A stretch of 64,000 bases of DNA from Pseudomonas sp. JUb42 (GTDB lineage: Bacteria > Pseudomonadota > Gammaproteobacteria > Pseudomonadales > Pseudomonadaceae), in assembly GCF_024807945.1 (NCBI RefSeq), contig NZ_JANUFD010000007.1, positions 62,001 to 126,000 of the forward strand. Direction: 5' to 3'. The notes under the pieces were generated by a model. That model had not been told where the DNA came from. It worked only from the letters and a program-made list of their open reading frames with translations, and searched no databases. Within the stretch, counting starts at the first letter, position 1, and each line of letters starts with the position of its first letter. Shown one piece after another: positions 17,413 through 27,710 of the stretch. The position numbers were made by a program, and so were the translations under genes.

Positions 17413-18080
17413 TTCGTTTCGAACAGGTCGGTAAACGCTATCCGAATGGTCATGTCGGTTTGCACGAGCTGAGCTTTCGAGTTCGACGTGGTGAGTTTCT
17501 GTTCGTGACCGGCCACTCTGGCGCCGGTAAAAGCACGCTGTTGCGCCTGCTGCTGGCCATGGAGCGCCCGACCACCGGCAAGCTGCTGCTGGCCGGGCAG
17601 GACCTGGGCCAGATCAGCAATGCGCAGATTCCGTTCCTGCGTCGGCAGATAGGCGTGGTGTTCCAGAACCACCAGTTGCTGTTCGATCGCACGGTGTTCA
17701 ATAACGTAGCGCTGCCGTTGCAGATCCTCGGCCTGTCCAAGACCGAGATCACCAAGCGCGTCGATTCGGCCCTGGAGCGCGTGGCGCTGTCGGACAAGGC
17801 CGAGCTGTATCCTGGCGATCTGTCCACCGGTCAGCAACAGCGTGTGGGTATCGCTCGCGCCATCGTGCATCGCCCGGCCTTGCTGCTGGCCGACGAACCT
17901 ACGGGCAACCTTGACCCACGCCTGGCGGCGGAAATCATGGGTGTATTCGAAGATATCAACCGTTTGGGCACCAGTGTGCTGATCGCCAGCCACGACCTGG
18001 CGCTGATTGCACGCATGCGTCATCGCATGCTGACCCTGCAACGTGGTCGCCTGATCGGTGACGGGGAGGCCGGGGTATGA
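17409..18080 (+). CDS. ftsE: Cell division ATP-binding protein FtsE
   Basis: This 223-aa ABC ATPase has Walker A GHSGAGKSTL, Q-loop GVVFQNHQL, signature LSTGQQQRVGIARAI, Walker B LLLADEPTGNLD and the H-loop ASHDL. It forms the FtsEX complex with the next gene, coupling divisome activity to septal peptidoglycan hydrolysis. Four-nt overlaps on both sides (ftsY, ftsX) show tight coupling. Confidence 0.96.
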   Translation: MIRFEQVGKRYPNGHVGLHELSFRVRRGEFLFVTGHSGAGKSTLLRLLLAMERPTTGKLLLAGQDLGQISNAQIPFLRRQIGVVFQNHQLLFDRTVFNNVALPLQILGLSKTEITKRVDSALERVALSDKAELYPGDLSTGQQQRVGIARAIVHRPALLLADEPTGNLDPRLAAEIMGVFEDINRLGTSVLIASHDLALIARMRHRMLTLQRGRLIGDGEAGV

Positions 18081-19108
18081 GTGCTACACGCAGCAGTCCG
18101 AAAGTGTCAGAGCGTGTTGCGGCTAAAGCTGCCGAGCCGACACCACCGAAAAAGAAACGCCACGATCATGACGATGACGGTCCGGATTTCGGCACCCTGG
18201 TCGCGGCCTGGCTGGAAAGCCATCGTTCCAGCCTGCTGGACAGCCTGCGGCGCCTGGGCAAGCAGCCCATTGGCAGCTTCTTTACCTGTCTGGTGATGGC
18301 CATTGCCTTGAGCCTGCCCATGGGCCTGTCATTGCTGCTGAGCAATGTCGAGCGCCTGGGTGGTTCCTGGCAGCGTGCGGCGCAGATTTCCCTGTACCTC
18401 AAGCTCGACGCCAGCCCTGCCGAAGGCGCCAAGCTACGCGACGATATCAAGGCCATTGCCGGGGTCGCCGATGCTGAATATGTCAGCAGCGACGACGCGC
18501 TCAAGGAGTTCCAGCAGCAGTCGGGCCTGGGCGAGGCGCTCAAGGAATTGCCGCAGAACCCGTTGCCGGGTGTCGTGGTCGTTACGCCGAACGAAGTTGA
18601 CAAGCCCGCGCTAGAGGCGTTACGTACGCGTCTGGCAGAAATGCCCAAGGTGCAGCAGGCACAGCTGGATCTGGTCTGGGTCGAGCGTCTGGCAGCGATT
18701 CTCAAGCTGGGCGACCGCTTTGTCTTTGGTCTGACTGTGCTATTGGTTTTGGCGCTTTTGCTGGTGATCGGTAACACGATCCGCCTGCATATCGAAAACC
18801 GCCGCGTCGAGATCGAAGTGATCAAGCTGGTCGGCGGTACCGACAGCTATGTGCGCAGGCCCTTCCTTTATATGGGCGCGCTGTATGGCCTGGGGGCGGG
18901 ATTGCTGTCCTGGGGCGTTCTGGCTTATGGCCTGAACTGGCTCAACGGTGCCGTTGTCGAACTGGCAGGCTTGTACGGCAGCGACTTTGCCCTGGCCGGT
19001 GTACCTGCGGCAGATGGTCTCTCGCTCTTGCTTGGGGCGGTGCTGTTAGGGTATATCGGTGCATGGATTGCGGTGGCACGCCACCTTAGAGAGCTGGCAC
19101 CTCGGTAA
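18077..19108 (+). CDS. ftsX: Cell division permease-like protein FtsX
   Basis: This 343-aa membrane protein has a cytoplasmic Lys/Asp/His-rich N-terminus, first membrane segment near residues 74-94 ([20 protein letters not shown]), a periplasmic loop of about 120 residues, then three C-terminal membrane segments ([17 protein letters not shown] and two later). [21 protein letters not shown] is the conserved FtsX/ABC permease loop. It partners with FtsE at the divisome. Confidence 0.94.
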   Translation: MSATRSSPKVSERVAAKAAEPTPPKKKRHDHDDDGPDFGTLVAAWLESHRSSLLDSLRRLGKQPIGSFFTCLVMAIALSLPMGLSLLLSNVERLGGSWQRAAQISLYLKLDASPAEGAKLRDDIKAIAGVADAEYVSSDDALKEFQQQSGLGEALKELPQNPLPGVVVVTPNEVDKPALEALRTRLAEMPKVQQAQLDLVWVERLAAILKLGDRFVFGLTVLLVLALLLVIGNTIRLHIENRRVEIEVIKLVGGTDSYVRRPFLYMGALYGLGAGLLSWGVLAYGLNWLNGAVVELAGLYGSDFALAGVPAADGLSLLLGAVLLGYIGAWIAVARHLRELAPR

Positions 19109-19229
19109 AAATGCTATTGATACACGTTCAACTATTGACTTTTTCAGCTTAAGGGAACTTGTTTCGCGGTTCCCGGTCAATTTCGCAGTGCTGAACTGCA
19201 CGAGTCATGTGAGTCGGAGGTTTTTTCGT
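19109..19229 (+). promoter_or_regulatory. rpoH leader region with hairpin
   Basis: The 121-nt gap before rpoH holds an inverted repeat GGGAAC (19153-19158)/GTTCCC (19169-19174) and TTGATA and TTGAC elements near 19117-19140 that could be promoter parts. A strong CGGAGG ribosome site lies 8 nt before the ATG. rpoH is heat-controlled at translation in many bacteria; a thermosensor role here is only a possibility. Confidence 0.35.
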
Positions 19230-20084
19230 ATGACCACTTCTTTGCAACCTGCTTATGCCTTAGTCCCGGGTGCGAACCTGGAAGCCTATGTGCACACGGT
19301 CAACAGCATTCCATTGCTGACACCCGAGCAGGAGCGTGAACTGGCTGAGAGTCTCTATTATGAGCAGGATCTGGGGGCGGCTCGGCAGATGGTTCTCGCC
19401 CACCTGCGTTTTGTCGTGCATATCGCACGCAGTTATTCCGGTTACGGCCTGGCTCAGTCTGACCTGATCCAGGAAGGTAACGTTGGCCTGATGAAGGCCG
19501 TGAAGCGCTTCAACCCGGAAATGGGCGTGCGCCTGGTTTCTTTCGCGGTCCACTGGATCAAGGCGGAAATCCACGAGTTCATCCTGCGCAACTGGCGCAT
19601 CGTCAAGGTCGCCACGACCAAGGCCCAGCGCAAGCTGTTCTTCAACCTGCGCAGCCAGAAAAAACGTCTTGCCTGGCTGAACAACGAAGAAGTGCATCGT
19701 GTCGCCGAAAGCCTCGGTGTCGAGCCCCGTGAAGTGCGCGAGATGGAAAGCCGCCTCACCGGTCAGGACATGGCCTTCGACCCGGCTGCCGAAGCCGACG
19801 ACGACAGCGCGTTCCAGTCTCCAGCCAACTATCTGGAAGACCACCGCTACGACCCGGCTCGCCAGTTGGAAGACTCCGACTGGACCGACAACTCCACCGC
19901 CAATTTGCACCAGGCGCTGGAAGTGCTCGACGAGCGCAGCCGCGACATTCTCTACCAGCGCTGGTTGGCGGAAGAGAAAGCCACGCTGCACGACCTGGCG
20001 CAGAAGTACAACGTCTCCGCCGAGCGTATTCGTCAGCTGGAAAAGAGCGCAATGAACAAGCTCAAGTTGTCGATTGCTGCTTAA
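19230..20084 (+). CDS. rpoH: RNA polymerase heat-shock sigma factor RpoH (sigma-32)
   Basis: This 284-aa protein starts at the ATG at 19230, chosen for its CGGAGG ribosome site. It has the RpoH N-terminus ([20 protein letters not shown]), region 2 ([20 protein letters not shown], then [18 protein letters not shown]), the RpoH box ([14 protein letters not shown]) and region 4 ([20 protein letters not shown]). It directs transcription of chaperone and protease genes. It is followed by a strong terminator. Confidence 0.97.
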   Translation: MTTSLQPAYALVPGANLEAYVHTVNSIPLLTPEQERELAESLYYEQDLGAARQMVLAHLRFVVHIARSYSGYGLAQSDLIQEGNVGLMKAVKRFNPEMGVRLVSFAVHWIKAEIHEFILRNWRIVKVATTKAQRKLFFNLRSQKKRLAWLNNEEVHRVAESLGVEPREVREMESRLTGQDMAFDPAAEADDDSAFQSPANYLEDHRYDPARQLEDSDWTDNSTANLHQALEVLDERSRDILYQRWLAEEKATLHDLAQKYNVSAERIRQLEKSAMNKLKLSIAA

Positions 20085-20105
20085 AACAGCAAGTCGTATA
20101 AAAAA

Positions 20106-20136
20106 AACGCCCCGATCTGATCGGGGCGTTTTTATT
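20106..20136 (+). terminator. Rho-independent terminator of rpoH
   Basis: An 11-bp stem AACGCCCCGAT/ATCGGGGCGTT with a 3-nt loop is followed by TTTTATTT, 21 nt past the stop codon. Confidence 0.92.
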
Positions 20137-20141
20137 TGCGT

Positions 20142-20235
20142 CGTTGGAGCGAGGCTTGCCCGCGAAGGCAGTGCGCGCCGCACAGAGGATGCATCGGCTG
20201 TACAGGCCTCTTCGCGGGCAAGCCTCGCTCCAACG
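20142..20235. repeat. REPIN (TTGGAGCGAGGCTTGCCCGC type)
   Basis: Inverted copies of CGTTGGAGCGAGGCTTGCCC flank about 40 nt, between the rpoH terminator and the end of mtgA. Confidence 0.88.
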
Positions 20236-20250
20236 GGGGAGAAGACGATC

Positions 20251-20961
20251 TTAGAATTTACGACTGTGATTCAGGCTAGCCAGATAATCATCACCGCCCA
20301 ACTGGCGCATCTGCTGGCGAATCCAGGCGGCGCGATTGGCGACGTAGCTGTCCGGTCGGCTGGCGCTCCATTTGCGCGGGTTAGGCAGTACGGCGGCGAG
20401 TTGGCTGGCCTGTTGCGCTGACAGCTGGCTGGCGTTGATATGGAAGTGATGCTCGGCCGCCGCCTGCGCGCCGAACACGCCGTCGTCCCATTCCACGCTA
20501 TTGAGATACACCTCAAGAATCCGCTGCTTGGACCACAGCGTCTCGATCAACACGGTAAACCAGGCTTCCAGCCCCTTGCGCACATAACTGCGGCCTGACC
20601 ACAGGAACAGGTTCTTCGACACCTGCTGGCTTAAGGTGCTGGCGCCGCGGATCGAGCCGCCTTTTTCGTTGTGCAGCACGGCAGCCTGGATCGCATCGAC
20701 GTCAAAGCCCCAGTGCTCGGAAAACTTCTGGTCTTCCCCGGCAATCACGGCGATTTTCAGCTCGTCGGAGATCTTGTCCCACGGTTGCCAGGTGCGTTGC
20801 AGATCAATAGGCGTGCCATCGATCCATGATTCAATCTTGCGCTCAACCATCAGCGCCGAGCCGGGCGGTGGCACCCAACGCAAGGCCAGGACCAGCAAAA
20901 AGCTGCCCACGGCGAACCATTTCAGCAGGATGAAGAGACGTCGAAAGAGATTACGCTGCAT
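20251..20961 (-). CDS. mtgA: Monofunctional biosynthetic peptidoglycan transglycosylase MtgA
   Basis: This 236-aa protein uses the ATG at 20961 (ATG at 20997 is an alternative; neither has a strong ribosome site). One N-terminal membrane anchor (residues about 9-28) precedes a GT51 domain: AGEDQKFSEHWGFD (catalytic Glu), GASTLSQQVSKNLFLW, YVRKGLEAWFTVLIE, and ILEVYLNSVEW. It polymerises lipid II into glycan strands. It stands alone and diverges from the DUF423 gene. Confidence 0.94.
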   Translation of the reverse strand: MQRNLFRRLFILLKWFAVGSFLLVLALRWVPPPGSALMVERKIESWIDGTPIDLQRTWQPWDKISDELKIAVIAGEDQKFSEHWGFDVDAIQAAVLHNEKGGSIRGASTLSQQVSKNLFLWSGRSYVRKGLEAWFTVLIETLWSKQRILEVYLNSVEWDDGVFGAQAAAEHHFHINASQLSAQQASQLAAVLPNPRKWSASRPDSYVANRAAWIRQQMRQLGGDDYLASLNHSRKF

Positions 20962-21042
20962 AAGAGATGGCTTGGCCGAACCCGTTGAGCGGGCCATTAT
21001 ACAGACCGTGTGTGATTGAACGATTTTTGACTGGAGTCCCTG

Positions 21043-21420
21043 ATGCTTCGTAGCTATCTGATGCTGGCCGCTTTCTTCGGCTTTACCGGCGTGGGCCTTG
21101 GCGCATTTGCCGCCCATGGCCTCAAAGGCCGCTTGAGCGCGGAGTATCTGGCGATCTTCCAGACCGGCGTGCTCTATCAGCTGATTCACGCCCTGGCGCT
21201 GTTCGGCGTGGCCCTGCTTGCCGCGCAGATCCCAGGGCGGCTGGTCAGCTACGCGGGCATCGCCTTTACCCTGGGCATTGTGCTGTTTTCCGGCAGCCTG
21301 TACCTGCTGACCCTGACCAACGTCGGCAAGCTGGGCATCATTACCCCGTTTGGCGGCCTGTGCTTTCTGGTTGGCTGGGCGTTTCTGGGGATCACCGCCT
21401 GGCGTCTCGGCGGCGTTTGA
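21043..21420 (+). CDS. DUF423 membrane protein
   Basis: This 125-aa protein has four hydrophobic segments. The family pattern is seen in GVGLGAFAAHGLKGRLSAE and FQTGVLYQLIHALAL near the N-terminus and LGIITPFGGLCFLVGW near the C-terminus. It is an inner-membrane protein of unknown function, a conserved neighbour of thiS in Pseudomonas. Confidence 0.88.
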   Translation: MLRSYLMLAAFFGFTGVGLGAFAAHGLKGRLSAEYLAIFQTGVLYQLIHALALFGVALLAAQIPGRLVSYAGIAFTLGIVLFSGSLYLLTLTNVGKLGIITPFGGLCFLVGWAFLGITAWRLGGV

Positions 21421-21520
21421 CCCTCAAGTCATGCCATAGACGAATGGCGTGGCTTTGCCTTGGTCATCCCGACTGATCGGGCTAGAATGCTCGCCCCTTA
21501 AAATGATGGCTGCCATTCGC

Positions 21521-21721
21521 ATGCACATTCAGTTGAACGGTGAACCTTTCGAGCTGCCCGAGGGCGAGACTGTCCTGGCATTGCTGGCCCGCCTGGACCT
21601 GACCGGACGTCGGGTCGCAGTCGAGCTGAACCTGGATATCGTGCCGCGCAGCCAGCATGAGTCCACGACTCTCAAAGAAGGCGATCAGGTCGAAGTGGTC
21701 CACGCCATCGGCGGCGGCTAG
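21521..21721 (+). CDS. thiS: Sulfur carrier protein ThiS
   Basis: This is a 66-aa ubiquitin-like protein starting with MHIQLNGEPFELP and ending in the diagnostic Gly-Gly (HAIGGG). The C-terminal glycine is adenylated and thiocarboxylated to donate sulfur for the thiazole ring of thiamine. An upstream in-frame extension (from 21449) is not family-like. It lies 72 nt before its partner thiG. Confidence 0.93.
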   Translation: MHIQLNGEPFELPEGETVLALLARLDLTGRRVAVELNLDIVPRSQHESTTLKEGDQVEVVHAIGGG

Positions 21722-21793
21722 CCCCGGCGAGCGGCACCTGGCACCGACGACCGATCCAATCTGCTTGAACCTCAACCCTGAAGAGGATTTCCG

Positions 21794-22588
21794 ATGAGCA
21801 ACGTTCGCAGCGACAAGCCGTTTATCCTGGCTGGCCGGACTTTTGAGTCGCGCCTGCTGGTAGGCACCGGCAAGTACATCGACATGGAACAGACCCGCCT
21901 GGCCATCGAGGCCTCCGGCGCCGAGATCGTCACCGTGGCCGTGCGTCGTACCAACCTGGGCCAGAACCCGGGCGAGCCGAACCTGCTGGACGTCCTGCCG
22001 CCGGATCGCTACACCATCCTGCCGAACACCGCCGGCTGCTTCGATGCCATCGAGGCCGTGCGCACCTGCCGCCTGGCCCGTGAGCTGCTGGACGGCAAGA
22101 ACCTGGTCAAGCTGGAAGTTCTGGCCGACCAAAAGACCCTGTTCCCCAACGTGATCGAAACCCTCAAGGCCGCCGAAGTGCTGGTCAAGGACGGTTTCGA
22201 CGTGATGGTCTACACCAGTGATGACCCGATCGTCGCCCGCCAGCTGGCCGAAATCGGCTGCATCGCGATCATGCCCCTGGCTGGCCTGATTGGCAGCGGC
22301 CTGGGGATCTGCAACCCGTACAACCTGCAGATCATCCTCGAAGAAACCAAAGTACCGGTGCTGGTCGATGCCGGTGTCGGCACGGCCTCCGACGCGACCA
22401 TCGCCATGGAGCTGGGTTGTGAAGCGGTGCTGATGAACTCGGCCATTGCTCACGCGCAGCAGCCAATCATGATGGCTGAAGCCATGAAGCACGCGGTCAT
22501 TGCCGGTCGCATGGCGTACCTGGCCGGGCGCATGCCGAAAAAACTCTATGCCAGCGCCTCCTCGCCGCTGGATGGTCTGATCCGCTAA
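21794..22588 (+). CDS. thiG: Thiazole synthase ThiG
   Basis: This 264-aa TIM-barrel protein has [34 protein letters not shown] (Schiff-base Lys region), [15 protein letters not shown] and [20 protein letters not shown]. It condenses deoxyxylulose phosphate, dehydroglycine and ThiS-thiocarboxylate to the thiazole phosphate. A GAGGA ribosome site precedes the ATG. Confidence 0.96.
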   Translation: MSNVRSDKPFILAGRTFESRLLVGTGKYIDMEQTRLAIEASGAEIVTVAVRRTNLGQNPGEPNLLDVLPPDRYTILPNTAGCFDAIEAVRTCRLARELLDGKNLVKLEVLADQKTLFPNVIETLKAAEVLVKDGFDVMVYTSDDPIVARQLAEIGCIAIMPLAGLIGSGLGICNPYNLQIILEETKVPVLVDAGVGTASDATIAMELGCEAVLMNSAIAHAQQPIMMAEAMKHAVIAGRMAYLAGRMPKKLYASASSPLDGLIR

Positions 22589-22590
22589 AC

Positions 22591-22645
22591 CTGTGGGACC
22601 GGCTTCAGCCGCGAAGGCGTATTCCCGGCTGAAGCCGGTCCACAG
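22591..22645. repeat. Short REP doublet
   Basis: CTGTGGGACCGGCTTCAGCC and its inverted copy lie close together, forming one long hairpin between thiG and trmB. It may terminate or stabilise the thi transcript. Confidence 0.8.
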
Positions 22646-22678
22646 AGTTAAAACTTGTTGTTTGATAAGAGCCCGTTG

Positions 22679-23413
22679 ATGACTGATTCGCACGTTCCGC
22701 CCCCAGAGTTGCCTGAAGCCGAAGAAGGCCAGGAACGCCAGCACCGCCGCATCAAGAGTTTTGTGATGCGTGCCGGTCGCATGACCGAAGGCCAGCAGCG
22801 CGGCCTGGATCAAGGGCGTCCGCTGTTCGTCCTGCCGCTTGCCGATGCGCCGGTGGATTTCGATCAGGTGTTCGGCCGCTCGGCGCCGCGCACCCTGGAA
22901 ATCGGCTTTGGCATGGGCCATTCGCTGCTGGAAATGGCCGCTGCGGCGCCGGATCAGGACTTTATCGGGGTCGAAGTGCATTACCCAGGCGTCGGCGCGC
23001 TGCTCAATGGCGTACTCACCCAGGGCCTGACCAACGTGCGGGTCTACGATTGCGATGCGATCGAAGTGCTCAACCGCTGCATTGCCGACAACAGCCTCGA
23101 TCGCTTGATGCTGTTTTTCCCGGATCCATGGCACAAGAGCCGTCACCACAAGCGCCGCATCGTCCAGCCCGAGTTCGCCGAGCTGGTGCGCAGCAAGCTC
23201 AAGGTCGGCGGCGTGCTGCATATGGCTACCGACTGGGAACCCTATGCCGAGTACATGCTGGAAGTGATGCACGTCGCCCCCGGCTATCGCAACCTGGCCG
23301 AAGACGGCAAATGCGTCCCGCGCCCGGCCGAACGGCCGATCACCAAGTTCGAACGCCGCGGTGAGCGGTTGGGGCATGGTGTGTGGGATTTGAAGTTCGA
23401 AAAGCAGGATTGA
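22679..23413 (+). CDS. trmB: tRNA (guanine-N7-)-methyltransferase TrmB
   Basis: This 244-aa protein has the basic segment [20 protein letters not shown], the SAM site [30 protein letters not shown], and the signature [20 protein letters not shown]. The C-terminal [17 protein letters not shown] is typical. It makes m7G46 in tRNA variable loops. The ATG at 22679 was chosen over an upstream TTG. Confidence 0.96.
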   Translation: MTDSHVPPPELPEAEEGQERQHRRIKSFVMRAGRMTEGQQRGLDQGRPLFVLPLADAPVDFDQVFGRSAPRTLEIGFGMGHSLLEMAAAAPDQDFIGVEVHYPGVGALLNGVLTQGLTNVRVYDCDAIEVLNRCIADNSLDRLMLFFPDPWHKSRHHKRRIVQPEFAELVRSKLKVGGVLHMATDWEPYAEYMLEVMHVAPGYRNLAEDGKCVPRPAERPITKFERRGERLGHGVWDLKFEKQD

Positions 23414-23430
23414 TCAAAACTTGTTGCACT

Positions 23431-23524
23431 TTGTGGGAGCGGATTCATCCGCGAAAGCGCCAGTTCAGACGATAGATATGTATCGAGTGTACCGGCTCCT
23501 TCGCGGATGAATCCGCTCCCACAA
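23431..23524. repeat. REPIN (GTGGGAGCGGATTCATCCGC type)
   Basis: Inverted copies of TTGTGGGAGCGGATTCATCC are separated by about 45 nt, between the convergent trmB and DUF3392 genes. Confidence 0.88.
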
Positions 23525-23530
23525 TTGGTT

Positions 23531-23854
23531 TTATTTCCTGTCCGCCACAACCCCGATCAATATCAACACCACCACCAACACCGGCGCCAGGCTGTAGTTA
23601 TTGAACTGGCCCAGCCCGCGCACGATCCAGGGCGTGGCGTAGATCAGCGCCAGGCCGCTGCCGATGGTACACAGCAAGGCCATGAAGGGCACGCGCAAGG
23701 CGCCTGCCAGGCCGCTGATGCGTTGTTCGACCCAACCCTTGAAGTCTGCGCCGAACAACACCAGCAGGCACCCTACCAGGGCCAGGGCGATTTCCGAGAG
23801 GTTACTGCGGCTCCAGCGCGAGATGGAGGCGAGGAACTCGAGTATGTGATCCAT
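23531..23854 (-). CDS. DUF3392 family membrane protein
   Basis: This 107-aa protein has about three hydrophobic segments (LSEIALALVGCLLVLFGADF, FMALLCTIGSGLALIYA and LAPVLVVVLILIGVVA). It matches the small DUF3392 family kept next to hemW in Pseudomonas; function is unknown. Its ATG lies 9 nt after the hemW stop, so it is probably co-transcribed. Confidence 0.8.
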   Translation of the reverse strand: MDHILEFLASISRWSRSNLSEIALALVGCLLVLFGADFKGWVEQRISGLAGALRVPFMALLCTIGSGLALIYATPWIVRGLGQFNNYSLAPVLVVVLILIGVVADRK

Positions 23855-23863
23855 GCAGGGTCC

Positions 23864-25069
23864 TTAGATCAGAAAGTATTGCAACAAGTCATTGAGGAAC
23901 AGCTGACCCTGGGGCGTAGCCACCAGACGGCTCGGATCGGCCTGCAACAGGCCGCGCTGCTCAGCCTGGCGGCGGGCCTGGGCCAGCGAATCGAGGCTTA
24001 GACCCGTGCGTTCGCGAAATAATGCAGCCTCGACACCATTTGTAAGACGTAAAGCGTTCATCAGGAATTCGAACGGCAATTCCTCAAGGGGCAGCAGCTT
24101 CTCGCCGGCCTGAAACGCCTTGGCCGGGTTCAGGTAATCCTTGGGCAGGCGGGTCTTCCAGGTGCGCAGGATTCGGCCATCGGGATGGCTGAGCTTGCCA
24201 TGGGCCCCGGCGCCGATGCCGATGAAATCACCGAAGCTCCAGTAATTGAGGTTATGCCGCGCGGGCCTGCCAGATTGGGCGTAGGCCGAGACTTCATATT
24301 GGGCGTAGCCGTTATCGGCCAACAGTTGCTGACCGGCTTCCTGAATGTCCCAGAGAATGTCGTCTTCGGGCAGGGTCGGCGGCTGGTTCCAGAACACCGT
24401 GTTCGGCTCCAGCGTCAGCTGATACCAGGACAGGTGCGTCGGCGCCAGGGCGATGGCTTGGCGCAGATCACCGAGGGCATCGTCTTCGGACTGATCGGGC
24501 AGGCCGTGCATCAGGTCGAGGTTGAAGTTATCGAAGCCGGCCTGGCGCGCCATGTCGGCGGCGCGGATCGCTTCGTCGCCGTTATGAATGCGTCCCAGGG
24601 CCTTGAGCTTGGCTTCCTGGAAACTCTGGATACCGATGGACAGGCGATTGATGCCCAGCCCGCGATAGGCGCGGAATTTCTCTTGCTCGAAGGTCCCTGG
24701 GTTGGCTTCCAGGGTGATTTCGATGTCGTGGGCGAAACGGATGCGCTGCTCCACGCCCTTGAGCAGGCGACCCAATGCCTGGGCGCTGAACAGGCTCGGC
24801 GTGCCGCCACCAAAGAAGATCGATTGCAGCTCGCGGCCGTAGACGTGGGGCAGGTCGAGATCGAGGTCGGCCAGCAGCGCGTCAACGTACTCTTCTTCCG
24901 GCAGTACGGGGCTGGCGGCATGGGAGTTGAAGTCGCAGTACGGGCATTTGCGCACGCACCACGGGATGTGGATATACAGCGACAGCGGCGGCAAAAGTGG
25001 CAGCGGCTGGCGCGGCGCCTGGGAGGAAAAGCCGTCAGCGCCGGCAAACAGCGGTTGGGTGTCGGTCAT
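23864..25069 (-). CDS. hemW: Radical SAM haem chaperone HemW
   Basis: This 401-aa radical SAM protein has YIHIPWCVRKCPYCDFNSH (CxxxCxxC), the FFGGGTPSLFS segment, and RLSIGIQSF. The NYWSFGDFIGIGAGAHGKLS region is typical of HemW rather than HemN, since the extra N-terminal residues of oxygen-independent coproporphyrinogen oxidase are absent. HemW delivers haem to membrane targets. The ATG overlaps the rdgB stop (TAATG). Confidence 0.93.
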   Translation of the reverse strand: MTDTQPLFAGADGFSSQAPRQPLPLLPPLSLYIHIPWCVRKCPYCDFNSHAASPVLPEEEYVDALLADLDLDLPHVYGRELQSIFFGGGTPSLFSAQALGRLLKGVEQRIRFAHDIEITLEANPGTFEQEKFRAYRGLGINRLSIGIQSFQEAKLKALGRIHNGDEAIRAADMARQAGFDNFNLDLMHGLPDQSEDDALGDLRQAIALAPTHLSWYQLTLEPNTVFWNQPPTLPEDDILWDIQEAGQQLLADNGYAQYEVSAYAQSGRPARHNLNYWSFGDFIGIGAGAHGKLSHPDGRILRTWKTRLPKDYLNPAKAFQAGEKLLPLEELPFEFLMNALRLTNGVEAALFRERTGLSLDSLAQARRQAEQRGLLQADPSRLVATPQGQLFLNDLLQYFLI

Positions 25070-25662
25070 TACAGGCTCAGACGCTGGCGCAGGATCGCCA
25101 TGGCACGGGCGCGGTGGCTGATCTGGTTCTTCTCTGCCGGGCCGAGTTCGGCGCTGGAGCAGTCACGCTCCGGCACCCAGAACAGCGGGTCGTAGCCGAA
25201 ACCGTGCTCGCCGCTGGCGGCGGTGAGGATACTGCCGTGCCACAGGCCTTCGCAGAGGATCGGCAATGGGTCATCGGCATGCCGGACCAGGGCCAGGACG
25301 CAGACGAACTGGGCGCCACGCTGCTCTTGCGGCACGTCCTTGAGGGCCTCCAGCAACTTGGCGTTATTGGCCGCATCGCCCTTGCCGTCGGCATAACGGG
25401 CCGAATAGATGCCCGGCGCGCCGCCGAGGAAGTCCACGGCCAGGCCGGAGTCGTCGGCCAAAGCTGGCAGGCCGGAGATGCGCGCGGCATTGCGGGCCTT
25501 GAGAATGGCGTTCTCGACGAACGACAGGCCGGTCTCTTCGGGCTCGACCTGGCTGAATTCGCCGATTGAGCGCAGTTGCACGCTGGCGCCGAGCATGGCC
25601 TGGAGTTCCTTGAGCTTGCCAGCGTTATGGCTGGCCAGGACGAGCTGAGTGAGGTTGGTCAT
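25069..25662 (-). CDS. rdgB: XTP/dITP pyrophosphatase RdgB (HAM1 family)
   Basis: This 197-aa protein has [18 protein letters not shown] (nucleotide site), [39 protein letters not shown] (catalytic Asp) and [11 protein letters not shown], ending with [14 protein letters not shown]. It hydrolyses non-canonical purine triphosphates to protect DNA. The ATG at 25662 was chosen because the long upstream extension is unrelated to the family. Confidence 0.95.
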   Translation of the reverse strand: MTNLTQLVLASHNAGKLKELQAMLGASVQLRSIGEFSQVEPEETGLSFVENAILKARNAARISGLPALADDSGLAVDFLGGAPGIYSARYADGKGDAANNAKLLEALKDVPQEQRGAQFVCVLALVRHADDPLPILCEGLWHGSILTAASGEHGFGYDPLFWVPERDCSSAELGPAEKNQISHRARAMAILRQRLSL

Positions 25663-25735
25663 GTCGTGTGTCGATGTCCTGGTCGAGGCTGGAAGGCGGC
25701 TCCAGCCTGATCGTAAAGATGAGGTATCAGGTGTT

Positions 25736-26356
25736 TCAGATGGCGATCTTATGGTCTTGCAGGCCGGGGCTGCTGACCCGATAGATGCCGATCTCACCCA
25801 ACAGATTAGGCCACAGTTTACTGGCCCAGCCATGACGATGCTGTTGATCCACGGCCAGCCGATCAATGACCCGTGCATCGCGTTCGCGGCACAGTTCTTC
25901 GAAGTCGCCGAAAGTGCAGAAGTGGATGTTCGGTGTGTTGTACCAGGTGTACGGCAGGAACTCGGACACCGGCATGCGGCCCTTGCTCGCCAGGTACCAG
26001 CGGCAGCGCCAGTGACCGAAGTTGGGGAACGTGATGATGCACTGGCGCCCGACCCGCAGCATTTCGTCGAGGATCTTGTCCGGATAGTGCACGGCTTGCA
26101 GCGCCTGGGTCATGACCACGACGTCGAAACTGTTGCTGGCAAAGTTGCCCAGGCCCTTGTCCAAGTCCTGCTCAATGACATTGACGCCCTTGGCCACGCA
26201 GCGGGCAATGTTGTCGGCGTCGTTTTCCAGGCCGTAGCCGGTGACTTGCTTGTGGTCGCGCAGCCAGGCCAGCAGTTCGCCGTCGCCGCAGCCGAGGTCG
26301 AGTACCCGGCTGCCGGCAGGGATCCAGTCTTGGATGATTTCCAGGTCGGCTCTCAT
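25736..26356 (-). CDS. metW: Methionine biosynthesis protein MetW
   Basis: This 206-aa SAM-methyltransferase-fold protein has [52 protein letters not shown] and [15 protein letters not shown]. It always accompanies metX in Pseudomonas and is needed for efficient homoserine acylation. The start at 26356 lies 7 nt after the metX stop. Confidence 0.94.
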   Translation of the reverse strand: MRADLEIIQDWIPAGSRVLDLGCGDGELLAWLRDHKQVTGYGLENDADNIARCVAKGVNVIEQDLDKGLGNFASNSFDVVVMTQALQAVHYPDKILDEMLRVGRQCIITFPNFGHWRCRWYLASKGRMPVSEFLPYTWYNTPNIHFCTFGDFEELCRERDARVIDRLAVDQQHRHGWASKLWPNLLGEIGIYRVSSPGLQDHKIAI

Positions 26357-26363
26357 GGTGTCC

Positions 26364-27503
26364 TCAGAGTGCAATTCGGTTCATGTAGCTGGAGAACGCC
26401 TGCAAGTAGCGCGGGATCGGGATCAGGAAGGCGTCGTGGCCCTGGGGCGCGTCGATTTCCAGGTAGCAGACGTTCTTCTTCGCCGCCATCAACGCATCCA
26501 CCAGCTCGCGCGAGCGCGCCGGGGAGAAACGCCAGTCGGTGGTGAACGACATCACGCAGAAGTTGGCGGTGGCGTTGGCGAAGGTCGCGGCCAGGTTGTC
26601 GTTGAACGCGGCGGCCGGGTCGAAGTAGTCCAGTGCCTTGGTCATCAACAGGTAGGTGTTGGCGTCGAAGCGTCCGGAGAATTCCTCACCCTGATAGCGC
26701 AGGTAGCTTTCGACCTGGAACTCGACGCTGTGGAAGTCGTAGTTAAGCTTTTCGCTCTTGAGGCCACGGCCGAATTTCTCGCCCATGGAGTCATCGGACA
26801 GATAAGTGATATGCCCGACCATTCGCGCCAGCATCAGCCCGCGCTTGGGAATCACGCCGAAGGCCTGGAAGTCGCCGCCGTGGAATTCCGGGTCGGACAG
26901 GATCGCCTGGCGCGCCACTTCGTTGAAGGCGATGTTCTGCGCCGACAACTTGGGTGCCGAGGCGATAGCCAGACAATGACGTACGCGATCCGGATACGTG
27001 ATGGTCCATTGCAGGGCCTGCATGCCGCCCAGGCTGCCGCCCACCACGGCGGCCCATTGACCGATGCCCAGGTAGTCGGCCAGACGCGCCTGGCTGTGCA
27101 CCCAGTCTTCCACGGTCAGCACCGGGAAGTTGGCGCCGAAAGGCTTGCCGGTCTCCGGGTCGACGCTGCTCGGGCCAGTGGAGCCGTTGCAGCCGCCGAG
27201 ATTGTTCAGGCTGACGACAAAGAAACGGTTGGTATCCAGCGGCTTGCCGGGGCCGATGCAGCTGTCCCACCAACCGCGCTTGCGCTCGTCGGCACTGTGG
27301 AAACCAGCGGCATGGTGATGCCCGGACAAGGCGTGGCAGACGAGCACGGCATTGCTGCGCTCGGCGTTGAGCTGGCCGTAGGTTTCATAGATCAGATCGT
27401 AGGCTGGCAATGAGCGCCCGCAGGCCAGGGCCAGGGGTTCGCTGAAGTGCGCCAGTTGCGGTGTGACTAGACCGACAGAATCTTTGGGAAAGACCGTGGA
27501 CAT
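26364..27503 (-). CDS. metX: Homoserine O-acyltransferase MetX
   Basis: This 379-aa alpha/beta hydrolase has the oxyanion region [27 protein letters not shown], the nucleophile elbow [12 protein letters not shown], and the C-terminal His in [11 protein letters not shown]. It activates homoserine for methionine synthesis; in Pseudomonas the acyl donor is usually succinyl-CoA, which cannot be decided by eye. It forms an operon with metW. Confidence 0.95.
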   Translation of the reverse strand: MSTVFPKDSVGLVTPQLAHFSEPLALACGRSLPAYDLIYETYGQLNAERSNAVLVCHALSGHHHAAGFHSADERKRGWWDSCIGPGKPLDTNRFFVVSLNNLGGCNGSTGPSSVDPETGKPFGANFPVLTVEDWVHSQARLADYLGIGQWAAVVGGSLGGMQALQWTITYPDRVRHCLAIASAPKLSAQNIAFNEVARQAILSDPEFHGGDFQAFGVIPKRGLMLARMVGHITYLSDDSMGEKFGRGLKSEKLNYDFHSVEFQVESYLRYQGEEFSGRFDANTYLLMTKALDYFDPAAAFNDNLAATFANATANFCVMSFTTDWRFSPARSRELVDALMAAKKNVCYLEIDAPQGHDAFLIPIPRYLQAFSSYMNRIAL

Positions 27504-27605
27504 CGACCCTGCTCTCGCTTAAATGAGGCGTAAGTCTAAAGACCGCGGGGGGGAGGGGCAACCAAGGAATAGCGGGAGGGCTGAGGCGCACCAGGGAAAC
27601 ACAAT

Positions 27606-27703
27606 CCTGTGGGAGCGAGGCTTGCCCGCGAAGGCGTCTTTCCATGCCCGGAAGATGTGTCGGATGTACCGATGTCTTCGCGGGCAAGCCTCGCTCCTAC
27701 AGG
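27606..27703. repeat. REPIN (GGGAGCGAGGCTTGCCCGCG type)
   Basis: Inverted copies of GGAGCGAGGCTTGCCCGCGA are separated by about 45 nt, between metX and the YggT gene. Confidence 0.88.
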
Positions 27704-27710
27704 CTGTTTG

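Noticed and set aside
21482..23377. 631-aa minus-strand frame opposite thiS-thiG-trmB
   Set aside because: The opposite strand encodes three well-recognised genes; this frame shows only antisense composition.
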